Position numbers and translations under genes: made by a program
Assembly (NCBI GenBank): GCA_934045905.1
Contig: OW203767.1
Span: forward strand, 24,994,785 to 25,058,784
Source: Leuctra nigra
Taxonomy: Eukaryota > Arthropoda > Insecta > Plecoptera > Leuctridae
Direction: 5' to 3'
Length of the DNA: 64,000 nt
The notes under the pieces: model-generated
What the model saw: the letters and a program-made list of their open reading frames with translations, nothing else
Told to the model about the DNA's origin: nothing
The model's database searches: none
Part shown: positions 57,031 to 64,000 of the stretch, one piece after another
Position numbering within the stretch: the first letter of the stretch is position 1
How the letters are laid out: every line of letters begins with the position of its first letter

Positions 57031-57790
57031 AACATGTTATTTGTATTTTTCTAAATAAAAACTTAATTAAAAAAAACATTTTGTGAATCCAGCCCCTGGT
57101 GCTGAAGAAAAGGGTTCCAGTTCTACTCACCTCTCATGCATGGAAATCCTTACTTCTTAGCTTCACTTTTTAAAAGGAACTTCAAAGGAAACATCTTGGT
57201 CAAGAACATGTCAAGAAGAATCATGCATATTAATGTTTAACACTTCCTTTGCACGAATATTTTCAATGTTGCGACTTCATACACTACGTTCAGTTAATAA
57301 CACAAAGTTGTGTAGAAAGTTGCTAAGTAAAATAATGTATGTTGTCATTGTTCTGTGTGACAACAAAAATATAAAGAAAATCATTGGAGTAAATTACCGA
57401 TGACCTTTGTGTTATGAACGTAAAAAATAGACAAATAATTAAGGCGTCTTGTCAAATTCGCCCGACAGATTTTGTCAATATCCTTACTCAAAAGTACGTT
57501 CCACAAACAAAACGTAAAAAAAGCCAATCACTATGGAAAAGGGTGTGATGCAAGGAGTCTCTTTAAGCCCATCGCTTTTCAACTTGATTAGAATGATAAT
57601 TTTTAGTGACAGTTGATTCCAAGGTCTATAAAACAAAACAGCATTTTTCACGCAACAATATAATTTGCATGCATTACATAGAGGATCACTTACCAACGTT
57701 TATCAAAAATGGACATGCTGGATTTTGATACAAATGGGAACTGTGACAAGTCGCTATTTGAATTAACAATTTTAACTTTTGGTACTGGTA
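57031..57790. other. AT-rich region, no gene seen
   Basis: Contains ttgtgaatccagcccctgg (57080), similar to the end of the fold-back at 58164. No other structure is recognised. Confidence 0.45.
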
Positions 57791-57965
57791 CAGTTCGTTT
57801 TTCCTATGTTTGAACTCTCTACAGACCGAGACACCGTCAGTTGTTCTGTAAGGCCGAGAAAGACAACATTGCAAGGTGAGCGCGCAATGAAGTCTTTCTC
57901 GGCCTAGCAGAACAACTGACTGTGTCTCCATCTGGTGAGAGTTCATACATAGGAAAAACGAACTG
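57791..57965. mobile_element. Fold-back MITE, TA target
   Basis: Arms of about 75 bp: cagttcgtttttcctatg...cagttgttctg...ggccgagaaagac against gtctttctcggcc...cagaacaactg...cataggaaaaacgaactg. TA lies on each side (57789-57790, 57966-57967). A loop of about 30 bp separates the arms. The RNA would form a long hairpin. Confidence 0.85.
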
Positions 57966-58163
57966 TAGGATCAAAACACAAATATTTCGAAAAAACGATT
58001 TTGAGATAATAGTCAATTTGATTGGACAATTTCAATCATAAGCCAATTGGATTTCAGAGTTTCATGCAAAACAATATTTCATTGGCTAGAATTTCAAATT
58101 GCCCAACTTGAATTGTATAGTGTAATACCCACTTTAGGTAATTTATTACTAAGTACAGACTAC

Positions 58164-58303
58164 AGCGGCCAGATTCACAAAAAGTACTATCTTCTTATCC
58201 GTACTATCTTTGGTATTATCTTTCATTTAACATTGTGTTTTTGGTATTAAATCAAAAGATAATACGTATTAGAAGATAATATCTTTCGTGAATCCAGCCC
58301 CAG
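58164..58303. repeat. Fold-back element with gattcac ends
   Basis: ccagattcacaaaaagtactatcttctta pairs imperfectly with the complement of taatacgtattagaagataatatctttcgtgaatccagcc. The arms are about 65 bp with nearly no loop. Confidence 0.7.
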
Positions 58304-58334
58304 TATGATAAAACCATACTCGAGGACGCCGGTA

Positions 58335-58525
58335 CTATATTATAAAAACACAAATTAAAATTGGTTGGCAATATTTCGACAATGCTAATTGGCGGTCTTC
58401 TTCAGGCATACTGCCTGATGGTAGGCCTGAAGAAGACAGCCGAAGCACTGTCAAAATATTGCTATCTAGCCTAGGTAGTACCAATTTTGATTTGTGTTTT
58501 TATAATAATATACCTGCTTCGTCCA
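58335..58525. repeat. Fold-back pair with hammerhead-like cores
   Basis: ttataaaaacacaaattaaa...ggcaatatttcgac...cttcttcagg is inverted as cctgaagaagac...tcaaaatattg...ttgatttgtgtttttataa. On each strand the arm contains ctgaaga, a short gac...gtc stem and (on the minus strand) gaaa. This is the layout of a hammerhead ribozyme core as found in Penelope-like retroelement terminal repeats. The plus-strand arm has aaaa in place of gaaa and is probably inactive. Assignment to that class is inference. Confidence 0.45.
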
Positions 58526-59068
58526 GAGTAGGGATTTTATCTTACATTTCCGGTACATAAACTTCTTCGTTTTATTAGGTACCTATGAATACAGTATGAC
58601 ACAGAACGGGAAATATATTTTCACTTTATTTTACAATTTTACGAAACAAAAACATAATTCATATAGTAAGCAGAATCACAAAAAACTCCAGCTATCAAAA
58701 TTTACCAAAGGGCTTGGAATAAATTGCAATAAATTCAACAAAAAATAAATATGATTATTGGTTAGTTTGGCCATTGTCCATCGCTGTTTGTTTTGATATA
58801 AAACGATGTCACTATCATTATACAGGAAAAGCGCGTCGTCCGGTGATAGCGTAATGGGTCAAGGTCAAATTCCTAGCTCAACGGCTTACATCGACTTACA
58901 TACAAGATTGCAGAAAATCTGACGCAGTACGAACATAATAATGCATATTTTTGTGGTAAATGTGTGCCCTATCAATATCAAAATAATACTTAAAACTCCA
59001 CTGACAAACATTCTTTCACACGTCTTGAACGCTAAATTAAAACGTCAAACTATTTGGACCGTCAACGC
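58526..59068. other. AT-rich region with a short duplicated segment
   Basis: gtccagagtagggattttat...ccggtacataaacttcttcg at 58521-58575 is repeated diverged at 59331-59392, inside and outside the neighbouring hAT element. No gene is seen. Confidence 0.45.
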
Positions 59069-59711
59069 CAGGCGCGTAGGAACTTTATTTTGAGTGGGGG
59101 GGGGGGGGGGGGGGTCAAAATAATCGGGGATCGATGGATGTCAGGAAAAGGTAGTTTGCCGCTACAAGGGGTCTGGAGAACTCGCCCCCCAGCTAGCCCC
59201 GCAGGGCCATTTTTGAATTTTTGATACAAAAGAATCGAATTTTAAGCTATTTTATTTCATTATCTAGTGGAGCGGTCGCTCCACTCAGCCAAGTCGTACC
59301 GTACACTCACAGTCATATTTAGTACCGGCGTTGTCCAGAGTAGGGTTTCTATAATATACATTCCCGGTACATCAACTTTTTCGTTTCATTACATTTCAAA
59401 GAAATGTAAAATGCGTGATATGCAATATTCTGTGGAAACTTAAAACAAATTGTTTGTATAGAATCCCCAATGGTCCCGCCAGACAATTTTTAGTTTTTTA
59501 TAAAAAAAAGTACCTCGTATTCAATTAGTTTTGCAAAATTGAGAAAATTTTGAGAATTCAACCTCAATGAAGCAAATCTGTGCATTATGCATCTCTTCAT
59601 CAACATTTGTGTATATCTAGGGGTGTTCAGGATCTCTAGCAAGGGGGTTCAGGATCTATGGCAGGGGGCGGGGGTCCGTTCTCCCCTTTCCCCCCTATTC
59701 CTACGCGCCTG
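59069..59711. mobile_element. G-tract hAT element, 8-bp TSD gtcaacgc
   Basis: Perfect inverted ends caggcgcgtaggaa (59069) and ttcctacgcgcctg (ending 59711), flanked by gtcaacgc at 59061-59068 and 59712-59719. A 19-base G run lies 27 bp inside the left end (59096-59114), and C/G-rich runs lie near the right end (59661-59696). This copy links the scattered long G tracts of the window to hAT insertions. No transposase is seen. Confidence 0.92.
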
Positions 59712-60214
59712 GTCAACGCTCTGGCGTTCGGTGTCAGCTGTCGAGGTCACCGCACCCAACACCAAACACGAATCAACTCTTATAGATGAATAAAGAATAC
59801 AGTATAGATACGACACAATTTAATAAAATACATATCAAATAGAAACGAATTAGGGTTTGTTTGTAGAAGGGGTTAGGAAGGTAAGGATAGGATACGTAAG
59901 GTTAGAGAGCCTAAGTAAGTATATCATCGAGTGGTAATGTCAGAAAGTGGCCATGAGTCGTCCATAGACGGAACTGGTGATCTGAAAGAGACAAAATAAT
60001 TGTATTTTCAACAATAATAATGATATCTTTCAAAGCATCTGTTCAGTAATTAATTTAGACTACTCATGGCCGTTTTGGGAGATGGCCACTGTCGGTAAAG
60101 TAAGGTGATACAAATGAACTTTGCCCCGTGCATGACCCCAGCCATCAGTTCAGTTACAGACTTCAACACTTGAGGACATTCTTGCTGATGTTGAAACATC
60201 TCTCTTCCACTTGT

Positions 60215-60350
60215 CTAGTAGAGGAAGATGTCTCCGTCGTTTGACTCCAGCTCCACTGTCTTCTGTACCGGCTCCTTGTTGATGAGGACTAGTCTTGTAA
60301 CCAGCAGCGTGATGTTGACACCGTGGGCCAAGGCAGCGCCGAGCACGCAC
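60215..60350 (-). CDS. Clarin-like gene C, last exon
   Basis: The acceptor cctccag (minus) leads to a phase-2 completion of Trp. 44 codons follow: helix 4 (CVLGAALAHGVNITLLVTRL), a short tail and TAG (60215-60217). The C-terminus ESNDGDIFLY parallels EKANGAIMLY of gene A. The intron position inside the Trp codon is the same as in gene B, but the long acidic tail of B is absent. Confidence 0.85.
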
Positions 60351-60792
60351 CTGGAGGCAGAAGATAACACTACATTCGATCTTCATTCCAATACGCAATG
60401 TTTTAAAACGAAACCTAGCTACAAAATGATATATTTTGTGAGCTAGAACCTGGAAGCTGGACCAAATTTGATTAATATTTTATAAAATATTCAAAGAACA
60501 ATGGGCGCCGGCAGAGTTTCTGTAAGGGGGGACCCTGCACGCACCGCAGAGCGTTTATTTGTTTTTGACACTTTGAAATCAATTTTGAGACACCATGTTG
60601 ATGTGTATTTTGTTGGAAAATCAACTCATTTTTAAATCAATTGAGACTTTGGGGTGTGGGGCATGCACCCTCCTTGCCCCGCAGGCATGTTTTGGCTCCA
60701 TTATCAATGTTTCCTATCGTTAGCGTATTTAGAGGTGATCATGACACGGGCTCATTACTAATTATACAGACGTAATATTTGCATCAACGTAC
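60351..60792 (-). other. Clarin-like gene C last intron
   Basis: Intron with gtacgt and ctccag borders on the minus strand. It contains a degraded G-tract element: gggcgccggcagagtttctg then a G6 run at 60502-60530, and ccttgccccgcaggcatg at about 60672. Confidence 0.55.
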
Positions 60793-61108
60793 CAGTAGGA
60801 ATATCCCAACATGGCCAGACCATTTGACTCCAAGTCCCCACTGACGACCTCCGTGTAGGCGACATTCTCTGAGAGGTCCGCGGCGAAGTGCGCGCCCCAG
60901 AGGATCAGAACCAAGACGTCGCAGGCGAGGGCGATGCCGTTCCAGTAGTAGAGGCCGACGATGCCGGTGAGCAGCTCGATAGGCGTCATCGCGGAGTTGA
61001 CCACGGCGAACACCGCCCCCACCACGGCGAACAGCAGGGCGATGGACAGGAACACGATGGTGGAGAGGCGGAGGCCGGCGTTCAGGAACCGCTGGTCAGG
61101 TACTCCGA
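60793..61108 (-). CDS. Clarin-like gene C, exon encoding helices 2 and 3
   Basis: Between acceptor ttcacag and donor gtacgt (minus), entering in phase 1 and leaving in phase 2. The peptide is VGVPDQRFLNAGLRLSTIVF (helix 2 continues LSIALLFAVVGAVFAVVNS), then a short loop and LYYWNGIALACDVLVLILWG (helix 3), then VAYTEVVSGDLESNGLAMLG and YSYW at the splice. It aligns with DRRFMNAAILTASIVLVS... and GDLVSEDLVSLGYSFW of gene B. Its first half is the source of the tandem copies immediately upstream. Confidence 0.88.
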
Positions 61109-61140
61109 CTGTGAAGTAGAGAGAGGGGTTCAAGTTGAGA

Positions 61141-61855
61141 GGAGTTGACCACGGCGAACACCGCCCCCACCACGGCGAACAGCAGGGCGATGGACAGGAA
61201 CACGATGGTAGAGAGGCGGAGGCCGGCGTTCAGGAACCGCTGGTCAGGTACTCCGACTGTGGGGTAGAGAGGTGTTCAAGTTGAGAGGAGTTGACCACGG
61301 CGAACACCGCCCCCACCACGGCGAACAGCAGGGCGATGGACAGGAACACGATGGTGGAGAGGCGTTCAGGAAGCGCTGGTCAGGTACTCCGACTGTGGAG
61401 TAGAGAGAGGCGTTCAAGTTGAGAGGAGTTGACCACGGCGAACACCGCCCCCACCACGGCGAACAGCAGGGCGATGGACAGGAACACGATGGTGGAGAGG
61501 CGGAGGTCGGCGTTCAGGAAGCGCTGGTCAGGTACTCCAACTGTGGGGTAGAGAGAGGCGTTCAAGTTGAGAGGAGTTGACCACGGCGAACACCGCCCCC
61601 ACCACGGCGAACAGCAGGGCGATGGACAGGAACACGATTGTGGAGAGGCGGAGGTCGGCGTTCAGGAAGCGCTGGTCAGGTACTCCGACTGTGGGGTAGA
61701 GAGAGGCGTTCAAGTTGAGAGGAGGACCACGGCGAACACCGCCCCCACCACGGCGAACAGCAGAGCGATGGACAGGAACACGATTGTGGAGAGGCGAAGG
61801 TCGGCGTTCAGGAACCGTTGGTCAGGTACTCCGACTGTGGAGTAGAGAGGTGTTC
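61141..61855 (-). repeat. Five tandem copies of a clarin exon start with splice acceptor
   Basis: Units begin at 61141, 61287, 61425, 61573 and 61721 (spacings 146, 138, 148, 148), following the genuine exon copy at 60993. Each carries, on the minus strand, ctctctaccccacag (acceptor) and the coding DNA for VGVPDQRFLNA(D/G)LRLST and helix 2 up to VVNS, then jumps to the next unit. No unit has the downstream half of the exon or its donor. The third unit has a 10-bp loss (frame-breaking). The sequences are nearly identical. Confidence 0.92.
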
Positions 61856-62596
61856 AAGTGCCATACATACTACTGAAATATTAATGCTGATAAAATAGCA
61901 CTTGTCTTTCCTATATAAACAGGTACCGTCTCCTACAAAATAAAATCGGTATTTTGCACTTTTCAGGTTGTGTTTTTCAACAAAATATGATTCTGCTATA
62001 AACATTTAAATGAATTGAAGGACCGAAATCCATTAACTTCACAACTTTCCATGGCTATGCATCCCAATGCCGGATACCGCTAGGAGGCCCAGCCCCCAAT
62101 CCCCTAATTAATTTCATGTCTATATGGAAATCTCACTTCACGTCACAGCTGATCAAAATCTAATTGGGGGGCAGATGCTATCTGTAAAATAAGTAATCAT
62201 CTGCATCTTTCTTGATAATATCAATATTTTATTTTATTTCTGTCTTTCTTTTTATTATCTTTCTACTATCACAGCTGTATTTAAAATACTATTAAACTAT
62301 TAAAACTTTGTGTGTTTTTTTTTTTTTTTTTTTTTTTACTTTCTGCAAAGTAAACAAGATTGAGACGTCTGTTACCATAGTAACCAGGATCGGATCATGA
62401 AACTAACTTAGGTAAACATTTATCTTTCTATCTGAATTTTAGGATAATCAAGTAGATAAATTGGTATTTTGTACTGTTAATGTTGTGTTTTTCAACGAAT
62501 TAAAGGATACATCCATTCAAGAAATTCAAATCTCATGAATATGTCTGAAATCATCACTGAGGCAGCATGAGTATTAGTAGAAGGAGAGTGATTTAC
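61856..62596 (-). other. Clarin-like gene C intron
   Basis: AT-rich intron with a 26-base T run at 62312-62338. It contains no other recognisable element. Confidence 0.5.
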
Positions 62597-62797
62597 TTAG
62601 CCTGTTGACTCTGTTCTTGTAGAGATATTCCTCTCTTCCTCTGCCTTGTATTCTCTTGACAACTGCTGGTGATCGGGTGATCTTGCAATTAAATGAGTAC
62701 GTTCCATTGATGAAGAGCAGCTCCAGCTCTTGCTGTCTTTTGTCTGCGTCGCTGTTGCACGTCCACACACACACGTTCTCCTGCAGCCAGCATGATA
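62597..62797 (-). CDS. Clarin-like gene C, extracellular-loop exon
   Basis: It enters in phase 1 after ttttag (minus) and leaves in phase 1 at the gtaaat donor, the only donor whose phase fits the next exon. It encodes SCWLQENVCVWTCNSDADKR then QQELELLFINGTYSFNC (N-glycosylation site NGT) and a basic linker. CVWTCNSDAD corresponds to CVWSCNQNAD in gene B. The intron after it is absent from gene B. Exon 1 (helix 1) must lie beyond 64000. Confidence 0.78.
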   Translation of the reverse strand, partial: YHAGCRRTCVCGRATATQTKDSKSWSCSSSMERTHLIARSPDHQQLSREYKAEEERNISTRTESTG

Positions 62798-62957
62798 CTA
62801 AAACACAAGATTTTCATTAGAATGATTTCATGGGTTTTTTATGTTTTGATTTTTTCATTTTCAAATCCATCTTTTTAATTTCACTTGTCTTTTTTAGTAT
62901 TTTAGTGTATTTTTTTGTATTTTCATGTGATTGTAACTATTCATATCTTAGTTCACG

Positions 62958-63145
62958 ATAAATTATAAAACAAGACAATTCTTTGAACTTACGTAAACTT
63001 ATTTATTATTAGATAATACAATATTTTATTTTAATTTTTCAAACTACCAGAAGAAGTCTTGTGAAACAGGACGAAATATTGTATTATCTAATAATAAATA
63101 AGTTTACATAGAATTTCAAAGAATTGTCTTGTTTTATAATTTCAT
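62958..63145. repeat. Fold-back with a hammerhead-like arm
   Basis: aaattataaaacaagacaattctttgaa...gtaaacttatttattattagataatacaatatt pairs with aatattgtattatctaataataaataagttta...ttcaaagaattgtcttgttttataattt. The right arm adds ccagaagaagtcttgtgaaacaggacgaaatattg, where gtc...gac could be stem II followed by gaaa. The preceding cagaaga deviates from the ctganga consensus. The same class as 58335-58525 is likely. Confidence 0.5.
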
Positions 63146-64000
63146 GTGCTTTTTATTTTTATGTGATTTTTTTGTTTTTGTTCGACTTTTTTTTAATTTT
63201 ATTTATTTATTTATTTTTAAAACGTTATATTTTTTTATTTTTTTATTTTTTTATTTTTACTAGTGAATTCTGAGTAAATAACTTGTACAAACCAGAGGTC
63301 AGATTTTTTTTTATTATAAAGCACATTTATAGAAAGGGCGTGTGCCAAAGGGTTAATCAGTCCATTTACACTTGGGGGGTGGGGGGGGGGGGATATTTTA
63401 AACAAGATGTAAATGCCAAACATTAGAGAGTATACAACGAATAACTAGTGTCACTGGCCGGTATGCTATCAATAAAAATTAACTGATTGTGTATTTAATT
63501 TCTTTTCCTAGTACACATAATCACAAAACGACTACATACTCTTGCCTTTTCTCGAAAAAGTTACCTCTCTTAATTCAAATTAAAGATAACTCCGTGATAT
63601 TTTCTTCAAAATATTTATTTTCAATTAATGAACTCAGTAGGTACTGAGGTCCCACCAAAGGGGTTGGAAACATAAGACCCTTAGGTTTGATCGGGAGTAG
63701 AAGGATGTAATCTGCCTATTTTGTCCCGCAGGGTCCTTTTTATTTGTAATAATTTTTAACTAATATGTCATATTAAACGTTATTATTTTCAGTGGAGGTT
63801 GTCGCACAGAATAGCCACGAATAACTCACGCATGTGAGTCTATTGTCAAATAACATAATGAAGCTCGATACAACAAGAAACGTAAGTACCGGTAAGTACT
63901 ACCTTCATGGTACTACATAGGTAACTTGTTGATTTTCCAGGAACGCGCTTTCAACAGTGCGGCGATAAGCATGTCTGATTGGTTGATTGATTGATTTATT
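63146..64000. other. AT-rich end of window, no gene seen
   Basis: T-rich runs (tttttatttt iterations 63180-63260) and a G tract at about 63373-63392. The window ends in gattggttgattgattgattt, which may be the 3' tail of another LINE. The first exon of clarin-like gene C is not visible here. Confidence 0.45.

Noticed and set aside
61567..61845. Plus-strand Glu/His/Gly-rich frames at the clarin exon array
   Set aside because: They lie antisense to the duplicated helix-2 coding DNA.

Overview
This is animal nuclear DNA, most likely from an arthropod and perhaps an insect; the order is not determined. Short GC-rich coding exons with canonical GT/AG junctions sit in AT-rich, repeat-filled introns. 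There are no bacterial operons and no CRISPR array. A 200-N assembly gap lies at 15232-15431.

Two kinds of gene can be read. (1) 241-11015 (+): the 3' half of eIF3a, the large scaffold subunit of translation initiation factor 3. Seven exons encode about 620 residues and end in the family-typical C-terminal WERVSRR. (2) On the minus strand, convergent with eIF3a, is a cluster of at least three clarin-like four-helix membrane proteins: A (14257-23249, middle exon cut by the gap), B (26578-29308, apparently complete) and C (60215-62797, first exon beyond the window). A and B share a first exon of exactly 226 bp ending in phase 1. B and C share a phase-2 intron inside the Trp codon of a GYS(F/Y)W motif. 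A and C share a C-terminal ending in I-x-L-Y. Together these mark them as tandem paralogues.

Two of the paralogues have seeded tandem arrays from their own coding DNA. The last coding bases of B are iterated about 15 times downstream (24925-26645). The 5' part of a transmembrane exon of C, with its splice acceptor, is repeated five extra times in the preceding intron (61141-61855).

The rest is mostly mobile DNA. 2131-4968 is a nest of four inverted-repeat elements inside an eIF3a intron. Three near-identical 690-bp TA-flanked elements lie at 2522, 9818 and 12941. Several hAT-type elements have 8-bp target duplications, and some carry long G tracts. Pogo/mariner-like and fold-back elements, tRNA-derived SINE copies and a 22-bp minisatellite (31220-31715) are also present. 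A composite satellite at 35636-50572 (a core of about 90 bp plus 16-bp GAGAGTTAGA modules) is split by a nearly intact non-LTR retrotransposon (42427-46688), which has ORF1, endonuclease and reverse transcriptase but one frameshift. Around 51.7-57 kb lie a broken gag-protease retroelement interrupted by a TTAA-targeting element, a truncated LINE and a G-tract element. Two possible unassigned + strand exons (32792-32901 and about 35433-35590) and one possible - strand exon (about 31970-32150) are listed at low confidence.
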